From NCBI GenBank assembly GCA_958510875.1, contig OY294070.1:7006001-7070000 (forward strand): a DNA stretch of 64,000 nt. Reading direction: 5' to 3'. The notes beneath the pieces were generated by a model. The model made no database searches, was not told where the DNA came from, and worked only from the letters and a program-made list of their open reading frames with translations. A program made the translations under genes and the position numbers. Position 1 is the stretch's first letter. Every line of letters starts with the position of its first letter. The stretch is from Endomychus coccineus. Taxonomy: Eukaryota > Arthropoda > Insecta > Coleoptera > Endomychidae. Positions 53,460 to 64,000 of the stretch are shown here, in pieces.

Positions 53460-53550
53460 AAAGTCTTTCCAATCTAGATATATCAGTAACGTTATGACGT
53501 TACGTTTATAGTTCCAGACAGCTGTTTCGCTATTCTCATAAAGCATCAGT
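53460..53550 (+). repeat. Half copy of the CAGCTGTTTC fold-back family
   Basis: AGTTCCAGACAGCTGTTTCG and CTATTCTCATAAAG match 5223-5252; only one arm is present. Confidence 0.55.
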
Positions 53551-53789
53551 CGACCGAGAAAGTTTGCAACGTTACGATCCTTGTTGTAAGTAGTCATAAC
53601 CGGTCAACAACATGGCCATGTATGAATAGATGTTCCACCAAGAAATCGAACTTACTTGTACACCTCTATGAAAAGAGTAAGTAAATAAGTAGGTGAGATG
53701 AATATCGCTTGGTATAAGGAAGATATACCAAAACAGAACAAGAAACGCTAGAGCAGCTGCTGCAGACTTATTTCCATGGATCACGTACT

Positions 53790-55120
53790 AAAAACGACCG
53801 TAGTATGACAGAACCGGGAGACCTCGTAGCTCAGAAAAGAGCGCCAAAGAAAATCTGGGCTCTAGCTACGAGTATCATTAACAAATCAAAAATCAAATGG
53901 GCAATAAATCAATTTCGACCATACAAGCCTCCCCAGAAACCGATGGGATACTGCCAGCTTTACTGCAGCAACCAATCGATATACTGAGAGCCAGCTTGGC
54001 ACTGAGCTACGTACCGGGAAAGTGGTGGGCGGCAAAGGTGGTATTTAAACCAAAGCCAGGGCGAGAGTTTTACGCCCAGCCAAAATTTTTCCATTCGATC
54101 AGGCCAACATCGTTTCTTCTGAGAACTCTAGAGAAACCGATCGACTGGCATGTCAGGGTTGGGACTTTTATGAGAAACCCCCTACATCGTAACCAGTATG
54201 CCTACCAAACTGAGAAATCCTGCAAAATGACTGTATACGAGCTAATACAGAGAGCAGAGACATCTTTGGATTGCAAAGAAATTGCGCTAGCGAGCTTACT
54301 GGACATAGAGGGAGATTTTGATAGCCCCTCTTTCAAATCAATGGCCTCAGCAACGCAGAGTGAGGGATGGAGGGTCTACTGTGCAGATGCATCCACAGCA
54401 TGCTCCGATGCAGGACAGTCAATGAGGCTGAGAAGGAGGTACGGGTAGCTGGAGGGTGTACTGTCACCTCTGTTGTGATATCTGGTGGTGAACGAACTTC
54501 TAATACTCCTTGAGAGTAAAGGATTCTGCTTAATCGGATATGCGGATCACATCGTCTTTATAGTGCAAGGGAAGTTCGGGAGCACAATAGCATCTCTGAT
54601 GCAGCAAGCACTAAGCGTCGTGCAAAAATGGTGCAACAATGGAGGACTCAAAGTGAATCCCTCGAAAATAGCCATTGTACCCTTCACGACGAGAAATGAC
54701 ATCAAAAACATGTAAGACTTAGTTTTGTATGGGGAAAACATACAGACGACAGTACCTTGGGGTAATCCTAGATAAAAGGCTTTTGGAAGCATCTGGATAA
54801 AACCACTAATAGAGCGATAATGGCCCTGTAGACCTGTCATCGTACAGTCGGAAGAATATGAGGACTCTTACCACGGATGAAGCACCACCATAATGAGATC
54901 CATTGTAACATACGCCGCAATCGTGTGGTGGCCAAAAACAGAAACAAAAGTATTCCACCATTCTCTGAACAGAGTTCAGAGGTTGGTGTGCTTAAGAATA
55001 ACAGGTGCAAAATCGACCACCCAAATGGCTGCGATGGAAAGGCGTTTGGGGATGCCGTGAGAGAAGCATATTGCAAACTTGCTGGTTCTACTGATGTGCT
55101 GCCAATAAAACTGATTTAGA
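53790..55120 (+). mobile_element. LINE ORF2 remnant (R1/LOA/I-like)
   Basis: Frame pieces in order: PETDGILPALLQQPIDILRA and YVPGKWWAAKVVFKPKPGRE (RT motif 1-2); SIRPTSFLLRTLEKPIDWHV (motif 2a); LHRNQYAYQTEKSC; ALASLLDIEGDFDSPSFKSM (motif 3, catalytic D); a break; VNELLILLESKGFCLIGYAD (the YADD second D reads H); VVQKWCNNGGLKVNPSKIAI. Then decayed thumb. The YADD change and frame breaks show it is dead. The end at about 55110 runs into dispersed repeat D. Confidence 0.88.
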
Positions 55121-55470
55121 ACGGAAAACGAGTGCTAAGCTATAATAAATGTTAATGTTAACCATCTGAATATGCTTAGGTAGCGGGTTGTTTCAGAACC
55201 GCTGTGATCTTGAAATGTAAGTTTTTAAACGTCTTTCTTTCATAAGTTGCACAATTAAGTAAACTCCACAATAATACTATTCTTGTATTTTATTGCTTTT
55301 ATTTATCCTTCAATATGCTTAGAAGTCTCTTTTTTTTGGTACTAACATCAAAAATAAATGTCTGAAATATGTTTTTGTTTGCGTGGCTGCGATGGAGAAG
55401 TGTTTGGGGAAGCTATAAGAGAAACATATTGCAAGCTTGCTGGTTACACTGATTTGCTCTTTGAGAAGAG
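55024..55470. repeat. Repeat D copy 3 and local duplication of the LINE tail
   Basis: Block 55024-55105 (GGCTGCGATGGAAAGGCGTT ... CTTGCTGGTT) recurs at about 55385-55470. Between them, 55115-55265 is the third copy of dispersed repeat D (CTATAATAAATGTTAATGTT, GCTTAGGTAGCGGGTTG). Confidence 0.65.
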
Positions 55471-55569
55471 GGAAATAACAGTCTAGAACTATAGGACTAA
55501 TATTAAATATCCTAATCATTATAGTTATAGTTTGAAAAAACATTCGAAGGTGGAAGCTGAGAAATTACA

Positions 55570-58500
55570 ATGTCCATATTGGATTATGTGGAAAAATATG
55601 CTCCAGAACATTACATGGATTGGCATCTGAAAATATCGAGATATTTAGCAGTTCTACCGCCGGAGAATCTTGCCGGCAGAACATGCTATTATTTCCTTCA
55701 ACTATTATCAATAATTTTCATCGTTTCGGAATTCATCCAAATGTGCAGCTCAAGCAATTTCACAGAGATCGTTCTGATCATGGGTCAGTTAAGTGTTGGT
55801 CTGATGTCAACATCGAAGGTGTTATTTTTTTGGTTGTTTGGTGAGAAAATTGCCGTCAGCTTCGATATTATACAAAGGAAATCGTTCAATTTCGACAATT
55901 ATAATACAAATTTGAATTTCGAACTTTACCAAAAGAACTTGGCCACTATTGGAATCGATTCATACGCTGATTTGAAGAAAGCTGTACAATGTGTGAAGAT
56001 CCATCACAAAAACGAGAGGTACGATTTTCAATTATTAGGTATTTAATAGAGAGCAAATGTTAAAGTCAAACAACTTAAGAGTATTGCCTTGTATATGCCC
56101 ACTGTTCAAAATTAAGCAAATCATAACTCGAACTTTTCTGAAGGCAATGGTGAATCGAAAATTCACAATTCTCGCAACCATCGGAGGGTGAATTGAAAAC
56201 AAACATAAAATAGTAACTTTTCCCATTAAATTTCTTCTGTGATTGAAGAAATACTTTTGCGAGTTTAGTGTATGACACTATCTTTGATAAAATTCTGGTT
56301 ACGTCGCTGTCTATATGTATAAATGAAATATTGAAATATTTTATCAATTCCGCCGTTGGAAGTTATAGTGCGCAGTTTTGTGTATCCGTAAGACGACTGA
56401 TTCGCAAACATACTGAGCCAATAGACGGCGTAAGTCAAATACAGTGAATTTCATTTTGTATGTTTTTTTTGGTAAACGTGTGTAAAATGAATTGCCTCAA
56501 AAATGTCCGCTCGATGACATATTTCAGGACATCGAAAACAAAAAATCCGAGAACCCCAAAAAGAGGCGAAGCATATTTTCGCAATTTTGCGGAGAAAGGC
56601 AATACAATTTAGGCAAAAATACATCTAATAACGAACTGGCGAATATTTTATGTGATTAAGGGTTCAATATAAAAAAGCTGATGGACATAACTATAAAGAA
56701 TATAGTGTCAAAACGATTTGGAATACGGTAGCAAAAATGGTGCAAACGAAATATTATCAGGAGTATGGGATTACGTTTAACCCTATCCGAAAGCTAGAAT
56801 TTAAAAAAATCCGTGAAGCTAACGGACACTCCCAATGACCTCCAAGAAAAAATTTAACATATTGCTTCCAATGAGCTTACTTGGCGTGGAGGAGAGGCAA
56901 ACGAAATATTATCAGGAGTATGGGATTACGTTTAACCCTTTCCGAATGCTAGAATTTAAAAAAATCCGTGACGCTAACGGACACTCCCAATGACCTCCAA
57001 GAAAAAATTTAGTATATCGCTTCCAGTGAGCTTGCTTGGCGTGGAGGAGAGGCAGTAAGCTGCATCATATGGTATTTCAAGGAGAAACAGCAAACGATGG
57101 AAGTTTTTTGAACACACTTATCTAAGATCCATTGCTTACAAAAACATGCCAAAGGGGAGACAAAACTGTGCTCATAACAAACGGTTAGCTCGGAATACTG
57201 AAATTCCAAGAAACTGTCCTGTAAGATCACTTTGTAGAAAAAACGACAGAATTTTTTAAACTCGAAACCCGAATTTAGCAAAATGTCATTGCTGCAAAAA
57301 CCTGCCCATAGGAAAAAAACAAATATCCATTTTTTTTTAATACTTGGTGTAATAATCTGGAAGGCTGGTATTTGGGAGCAATTGAATAAACTTATTTATA
57401 TGGTTATTGCACACAAGCCAGGTATACCAAGTCCAGCTCAAGATATTACTAGGTTATGTTTGTTTACTGTTCCCTCAGGTCAAAGCCTTATGGGATCATA
57501 TGCTGCTACGGAGAGTGGAAACCTTGTTGTAACTATGCTAGAATAGCTACCCTTACTATGCAACTCGAGGGTTGCGGAGGGTGATAATTGCAGGGTTGCA
57601 CTACAAGGAGTGCCCTGTCGTTGGTAGAATGGATTATATTTAGCTGCCACCAGTTCCCTTTTGAGATGTTTTAGAGAATAGTTCAGGGAACGAAACTAAA
57701 CTCGAAGGAGTTCCTCTCCAGTAGCACTTGGTATGAAATTGTTTAGTAGCGGGGCCTTTCCTGGCCGATTTATATACTAGGCTAGTATGACAGGTTCACT
57801 TTGTTGAAGATGTTCGGAATGACAATCACGACAGGACTGTTCTCTTCCACTATAACGTTATCTAAGGGATGGTGTATCAATGAAGAACAATGCGAACAGT
57901 ATAAGTTGTATATTGGGAAAAAGTATTCGTTTACAAAAACAATAATAATAATTAACAAATATAGACACTAAGTCCCATTCATATATACATAAAGAGGAAA
58001 ATATGACGAATGGTCAACAAGAAACAAAAATAAAAATTTAAATTAATCGAAATTAATTTGATGCAAGTTTCTGAATGGTTTAAATAAAATATATATAATA
58101 AATTGATAAAACTTTATCAAGTATGATCAGTCAGTGAATTATTGATTCGCCTGATATAACATAGCCAGAGAGTTGTTTCTTTGCAGGCTAACCTTACTTT
58201 TGAATTGAATATACCACTCTGATGGAGTAACTAAGGTTATGAAATGGACCAGAGGGGCCACTGATAGTAAGGTTGAGATTCCAGAAGGGTGATTCTCTAA
58301 CAAACAGCTATGATGCCTTTTTGACAACTACCTGGTTCGCTTTGTATATATTGATCTATTAAATTGATTCAACAAATTTAACAATATAATGAAAATCCTA
58401 GTTTTCAAGATGAACTCTTAACACTTTCTCTTAAATTCGCCGCTGATGGCTGTCTCAGTAGGGGTTTTTAAGAAACCTTCAAATTCTAAATAAAATACCC

Positions 58501-61500
58501 TTATTACAACTTTTAAATAATGATCCTTCCCAATAGTCCCACAAATAATTAGGTAATTGACTTTACACCTACGATAACCCTAAATTCAACTATACCTATC
58601 TTAAGTAGGTCTCATATATGTACTACCAAATATGAGAAATTCGGCAGATGGATCAATACACTTCTATTACCTCAAAATACTCTATTAATGGTTACAGTCC
58701 TCTATATACCAACACAAAAACGAGAAAGGGGGTGATGACCTCAAAATTCTTGACTTGAATTCAGACTAAATAGCTTGTTCTATAGACTTACCCTGACTGA
58801 GTATTTAATCCTTAATCCACCAATTAAACTTTTGACACTTGAGCTTACACTTCACGGCCTACACAAAATATATTACGCGACGTCTTTTTGTTAAGTTAAA
58901 ATTACACCCCGGAGCTAGCTCTCTCTCCCTCGCACCCAGATCAATTTGTCTAATCGTTAAAGGAAACAAATTTTCCAAAATATCAAATTACTTTAGATTT
59001 CTATCATCAAGTTACCAATGACGTTATTCACAATTTCTTTTACAGGTTATTTTAGATTCTAATTACCAAACAATTTTCACTAAATAGAAAATGATATTAA
59101 AGTAAAAAGTAAGTTCTCTTGAAACTGATACTTGGAATTATCTATGGTGAATGAAAGTACTTCAAGAATGATAAAAATTGATTCGAATGAATTAATTGAC
59201 TTTGAGTAATAAACTAAAGGAAAATATAGGTAAAAAAAATAGAAATCTTGTAATTTGCAATACACCAAAAAAAAACAATCAAATGACTAAGTTAAAAATA
59301 TCAATTAAAGGAATTAATGGATCTGGTTTTGAGAGAGACTCAGCTATATGTACAAGGAACTAGGCTTACCCAACAAGGCACGACAAAAGAACTACCCTTT
59401 TTCCTAAGAGTTTTCATTTTTATACTTCGGCTCCCCCCGAAATTGGCTTCCCAACACGCTAACATAAAATTCAAACGGACCAATGAAGTTGGTTGTATCC
59501 CGTTGCACTTTGCACTAATACACAAATCTGTATTTAGAGTTGCCTGTTTTCCCACATCGAGGGGCAGTGAGTGACCACAAAAAATGATTTCTCCAAACCT
59601 GCTTAGTCAGCGGTTCTAATTGCCGCCTGTGATTAAGTGCAATTCTACAGATTTGTACTTTGAATGCCCTAATCCTTAAAAATCACGTACGACTTGTAAA
59701 AGGTATCGGATGGCGGATTTCTGTCGCCAGACTGGAATTCCATCATTTCAATCTGAATAAAACTCTAATTGTTGAATCTAGGATGTCTATGTATAGTCTG
59801 TTCCTGTCAGGAATTTAGAATTTTAGATTTTGGAATGCCCGTAAGGACGGAACTACATGCTACGGGACGATTTGAGTTGTACTCTCATTTGTCTAGTATA
59901 CCTGGTTTACTTAGAGTAAATTAATTTTCAGGAGTTTTCCCCTGCTTACGCTACTTTGATTCAATCGTGAAAAAATAATAATCCCCAGGATTATTACATT
60001 GGACCACGAGAGGGAAACCTATAATGTTAGAAGAACATCGTTTGAGACAGCAGTGATATGATTACATCTTCAATTACTAATATTGAACCTCCTACGAATG
60101 ATGAGAAAACACCAATTGTTTTTTCAAAATTGAACGATAAATTGTCAAAACTTCAATTTAAAAATAACAAGGGATTGTATGCTACCATAAAATGAGAAAA
60201 AAACTGATTTCTGCTGTACGAGGGTCGTTCATTAAGCTCTTTAGAAAAAGATACAAAAACAAAGTATTTTGGTAATTTTTTTTATTTCCCTACGTAATCT
60301 CCTTTTAGCTCTATACATTTTTGTAAACGGTGTTTCAAGCTTTTGAACCCTTCTAAAAAGTAGGATTTCGAAAGGTTCTCAAAATAGTTCCTCTAATATG
60401 AGACTAAATGATTATATTAGATAAGATCCATTACATTGCATTCAATATAACCGTATTAAACTTCTAGTGATGAAGTGGAAACTTACCGTAAGGAGAAGAT
60501 ATCCAAAATTACCACATTATGTTACATGATAACAGTATTTTTCATTAACTGGCCCATTTGGAATGTAGTTATCATATATGGGGGTACGTTTATCCATATT
60601 ATATCTGGCTTGAAGGGAGATAATGATACCAAAGTAGAACTCGAATTGCCTTTCAAGCAGTACGTACCTTACGATTTAGTTGGTACTGTTTTTTGGTGTA
60701 CCTTATTCATGCAATTCTTCTACTTCAACTACATGATGACTTGTGATATATGTAAGTATGTTATTTTTCATATGAGTTTCGCTTTACTGCTCCTGTCTAT
60801 AGATACAGAAAAGCTGATGGTCAAATCTCAAGTTTAATTCACAGTAAAAGTATACTCACGTATTAATTTACACAAATTTATACCCCTTAACTCCCTATTC
60901 TTATTTTTTGTTCTATACTTTGACTATACGAGAGGTGAACCCACAATGTTCGAAGAACATCCTGTGAGTCAACGGTGAAATGTTGAGAGAAAAGATGGTC
61001 ATTATAGGCATAAAGGGAAACCCCACTAGGAAGAATTTTGTAAACATGGAAAATAGTGAAGTTTGCGTTTTGACTAGACATTATTTCTTGCGTGGAAAAA
61101 ACATTACGCAAACCAAAGCATCACTTGTTAAACATTATGGGGACTCTTCACCATCGATTGGAACGATTCACAAGTTCTGAAAGGTCCGACATTTATACTA
61201 TTTCTTTCATCTACAAGCGTCGATCACTTAATACGAGATCCTAAACAAAAGCAATTTTGTCGACTGTAACCTCTGCCAGCTTCCTCCCTATTTTAGTGTT
61301 ATCTTCTGAAGAATATCTGTCATATTCGAAACCGTTTCGGCAATCTTCTACCATCAAATAAGTCGGTGCATCTATCAGAATTTTGATGATTTGTGGAGAA
61401 AGCCTTTTCGAGTAAGAAATTTGTTTACAACTCGATACTCAATTTTCGTGACTTCTGTTATCGTGAAAAACCAGTGACAGTTGCAAGAAAAATGCTCGAT

Positions 61501-61785
61501 GTGAAATAAACATTTTGACCAGCTGCGATATCTGGATCCATGTCACGCCGGGAAATTTTGGCGCTGCCATCGTACTCTTGTTGTTTGCGCTATTGATATT
61601 TATGTTTTAGTAATTCACATATCGACAGTGAATGCACTACTGTTGTTAACCACTCAAGTTCGGGTCATCATAAGAGCTTTGAAATATGTGGATGTTAACC
61701 ATCAATCATGTGAAGGAATGAATTTAGAGCTGAACAGACGCGTTAAATTCGTGAGATGTCACGAACAGCTTCAGGAAATTCTCAG
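55570..61785 (+). CDS. Odorant receptor 2 (insect 7tm_6 family), 5' part, 3 exons seen
   Basis: Tandem paralogue of the receptor at 42.5-51.2 kb. Exons: 55570-56018, 60468-60751, 61611-61785; phases 2,1,2 are identical to receptor 1's first three introns. Together 908 nt stay open. Exon 1 starts MSILDYVEKYAPEHYMDWHL and has two membrane segments (CYYFLQLLSIIFIVSEFIQM; IVLIMGQLSVGLMSTSKVLF). Exon 2 has two more (ITTLCYMITVFFINW; YDLVGTVFWCTLFMQFFYF). Exon 3 ends EQLQEILR, matching receptor 1's ELQHIVR. I could not find exons 4-7 before 64000, so they lie beyond the edge or are lost. Intron 1 (4.4 kb) holds a Crypton-like and a mariner remnant. Confidence 0.85.
56490..57290 (+). pseudogene. Crypton/DUF3504-type gene remnant with internal 155-bp tandem duplication
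   Basis: Pieces: FSQFCGERQYNLGKN, ELANIL, YSVKTIWNTVAKMVQ, TKYYQEYGITFNP, FKKIR, then HIASNELTWRGGEA and, in the second copy, YIASSELAWRGGEAVSCIIW and YFKEETANDGSFLNTLI. I recognise this as the DUF3504 (ZMYM/QRICH1-like, Crypton-derived) domain family. A 155-bp block is duplicated head to tail (about 56743-56897 and 56898-57052; word ACGAAATATTATCAGGAGTA at 56746 and 56901). Multiple stops are present. It lies in odorant receptor 2 intron 1. Confidence 0.65.
57300..60205. other. Odorant receptor 2 intron 1, unresolved sequence
   Basis: No family recognised on either strand. Frames at 57283-57546, 58139-58327 and 59317-59574 show no domains. A piece near 60000-60060 (GAGAGGGAAACCTATAATGT) belongs to the TTCGAACATTATAGG repeat family, which recurs at 60930-60990. 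Confidence 0.35.
60215..60420 (-). pseudogene. mariner transposase C-terminus and element end
   Basis: The minus strand reads KSYFLEGFKSLKHRLQKCIE and LKGDYVGK with a stop: the standard C-terminal segment of mariner transposases. It is followed by the element end ACGAGGGTCGTTCATTAAGC (60217 on plus). Only this piece is present, 50 bases upstream of odorant receptor 2 exon 2. Confidence 0.8.
61046..61185 (+). pseudogene. mariner transposase N-terminal fragment
   Basis: The frame MENSEVCVLTRHYFLRGKNI, TQTKASLVKHYGDSSPSIGT, IHKF is the first helix-turn-helix of a mariner transposase (normally RHYFLRGKTxxQTKxKLxKHYGxSSPSxxTVxKW). The catalytic part is absent. Located in odorant receptor 2 intron 2. 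It could be the other end of the same insertion as 60215-60420, in which case exon 2 would lie between pieces of different orientation; that is unproven. Confidence 0.75.
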
Positions 61786-61789
61786 GTAA

Positions 61790-62980
61790 TTGAATCTACT
61801 GTGATAATTTGAGGGATTATCACTTTTGGGTCCTTTGAATGATTCAATTTAATTCAAAAGAAAGTTTCATAACTTGATAGAACATACGAGGAGTCGGGCA
61901 GGCTTAGCGACGTTCTCGTAATTCGATCTCCCATTTCCGGAGCACCGACATTGGTACTTCTTCCTTGAGTCAGAATAAATCCACGTGGAGTTGAAAAGAG
62001 CCGTCACGGACTGGTTTCATAAAAACTAATTGCTTTTAGAAAAAAAGAGAGTTCTTCACCACCTACTCGTTCGGTAACCTAATTTTTCTTTTCCAGCCTG
62101 TATTTACTGTAACGAAGCTTGAATTTTGAAATATCATTTGTTTTAGATCAGGCAGTAAATACGAATATTATGCGTGAACTCCGAATGTGTATTCCGTGAT
62201 TGTCACTTTTATAAATCTCCGTAATTTTGAATAAGTGTAATTATTCAAATAAATGAATTGAATTCATGCCCGCTTAAAAATTGCATTCATTCCGATTAAC
62301 TTATGTTGTAAAAAACGGGGATCTGGTGAATTAACGCATCAAAGTTTGAACAGCCTTATGTATAAAAAGAGCGAACAACCAAAAAACTCCGATAACATTT
62401 GTTTACTGTGCCAAGAGGAACTACCGAAATATCATGAGCGCGAATTTTAGATCTAAAAAGTAGCGTCACTTTTAAGCATTGTTCGGGACATAAATAAAAA
62501 AGCCTCGGCACAAAATAAGGAATTGGTGGTGCGGACTTGACCAGAACCTCGAAAAACATATAAAAGCAATGACAGACAGAAGATCGTCCTCTTTTGTTAA
62601 TTGACTATCAATCAGTACCGTTAAAGTGTGATTATTATATCAGAATCAGAGTGAATTAATTATCATCCGAGTTCAAGTCAGATTTAAAATTTGAATTAAC
62701 AATAGTGTTCCTTTTAGTCAATTTTACATAAGGTAAATGACAGCTTAATAGTTTATTTTCTAGTATTACGATATATTGATTTTCGTACTTTGTGATTGGT
62801 TACCGTTTGTATGATATCGGAGATCCGTTGCTTTCAGTAATTTAAATTGTTATATTTGAGTTTATCCCGTCATAGGTCGGACTGCGCACGATTTGAATCC
62901 GCATGTGAATTGAAATATTCAAGTAATTGTATGGTGTGTATAAAGTGTGTATGTTTGAACGACAGGGGCGTCTTTGGTAT
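61790..62980. other. Sequence after odorant receptor 2 exon 3
   Basis: No further receptor exon found. TATAAAAG at about 62559 followed by TCAGT could be a promoter of a retroelement or gene off the right edge, but nothing supports it. Confidence 0.3.
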
Positions 62981-62987
62981 ATTTGTA

Positions 62988-63206
62988 CACGCTGTGACCT
63001 ACCGGAAGTATAAGTATATCCTAGACGATCAAACCGCCAACGGCTTGTGCACGCTGTGATCTACCGGAAGTATAATCTGGGGTGGTTGTGTGATTGATAA
63101 TCGCAATTACCCCTTATCCGTATGAGAAGCCCCGGCCGTGGATGTAGGGGTTATTGCAGATACGATAGTTAGGGTTTATGCACGCTGTGACCTACCGGAA
63201 GTATAA
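62988..63206 (+). repeat. Three spaced copies of a 26-bp word
   Basis: CACGCTGTGACCTACCGGAA followed by GTATAA occurs at 62988-63013, 63050-63075 (one change, GATC for GACC) and 63181-63206. Spacing is 62 and 131 bases. It is non-coding as far as can be seen. Confidence 0.85.
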
Positions 63207-63209
63207 GCC

Positions 63210-64000
63210 CTGATTGTCTAGAATCTGAATCTGCAAAGTGTATGAAATCTAACACTGTAATACAATTACCGGGTGGGTGATGTGACAGAATAAACTCAAT
63301 CAGAGTAATTATCCGAATATACCGTAAAATCTGATATCGTACAATCGGAAACCTACTGCAGGCCAATATTTTCCGATCCGACCGAATTTTAACCATTCAA
63401 TATATCGTAGTGTGTTATGAACATTTCAAGTAATAATGCTATCTGAATGATTATCGTACACCGTTCATTACTCTAGGACCTGCTTGATTTGTGTGTTTCC
63501 GTAAATTGATGAATGTAAATCATTTATCAACCGATTCCGTACCGTTGAATTGAATTTAAATACCGAACATATCGTAAAAATAGTAGGCAGTTTACCGAAA
63601 AGTCGCAAGGTACACGTCATAATACTTGAAGCAATTAAATATTTTTAATTTTTGTTTTCATTGTTGTTGAGGTAATATATAAAGCGCGTTGAGTTAAAAT
63701 TATCGAATAAAAGATTTGGAAATGACATATAACAATTCCTGTTCATTCTTGAGGCGAATAACTTTCCATAACAAAATTCTGCATCTTACTTCTTTGTTAC
63801 TTTTGCCAGTTATAAAATAAATAACACATTTAAAACAATATTCCATGGTTGAGTATATTTTGCCACACCCTATATATTTTGTCTTGTTAATATCTGAATA
63901 TAAAAATATTTATTTTATTTTTTAAACAAACCCCTGCACCCTACCCCCAATGCAATATATAGTAAAAAATATGTCATATTAGCTCCCCCAATCAAAAGGA
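63210..64000. other. Right-edge spacer
   Basis: AT-rich sequence with frequent ACCGT / ACGGT words (for example at 63323, 63463, 63540, 63594). No gene seen. Confidence 0.3.

Noticed and set aside
62559..62640. TATA box and start of an LTR promoter
   Set aside because: Only a TATAAAAG word is present; no LTR pair, primer site or coding sequence accompanies it.
1..64000. CRISPR arrays, operons, prokaryotic promoters or riboswitches
   Set aside because: The window is spliced insect nuclear DNA; no regularly spaced repeats with unique spacers of CRISPR type were found.

Overview
This is AT-rich, intron-rich nuclear DNA from an insect. There are two seven-transmembrane insect odorant receptor genes, GT-AG exons throughout, and fragments of insect-type Penelope, mariner/Tc1, hAT, Crypton, Helitron and non-LTR elements. 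A beetle is my best guess, with low confidence. There are no bacterial features.

Three host genes are well supported, plus a fourth that is partial. (1) Window left and centre, minus strand: a voltage-gated calcium channel alpha2/delta subunit gene. I could assemble 22 coding exons from 38447 down to 1228, giving an unbroken 3201 nt (1067 codons) with every splice phase matching; its 3' end lies outside the window. (2) Nested in its 10.3 kb intron 12, on the opposite strand, is an apparently intronless ERLEC1 gene (22962-24347) for an ER lectin with two MRH domains. (3) Right half, plus strand: a complete seven-exon odorant receptor gene (42494-51157, 448 aa). (4) A second, tandem odorant receptor follows (55570-61785 and beyond), of which the first three exons are visible with the same intron phases.

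Most of the rest is transposon debris inside introns and between genes. The best-resolved pieces are: a hAT element of 2626 bp with an 8-bp target duplication, itself inserted in a LINE, and a 1215-bp internal-deletion relative with its own 8-bp duplication; a three-layer nest at 18.06-21.13 kb (a TA-flanked inverted-repeat element containing a tyrosine-recombinase gene remnant and a Penelope-like element with a 12-bp target duplication); a Tc1 element with both ends and a TA duplication but a broken transposase; several Penelope 3' ends carrying a hammerhead-ribozyme-like motif; fragments of at least four mariner copies; and many fold-back and tandem repeats. Nothing is operon-like. Gene interplay is limited to the nested ERLEC1/alpha2-delta arrangement and the odorant receptor tandem pair.
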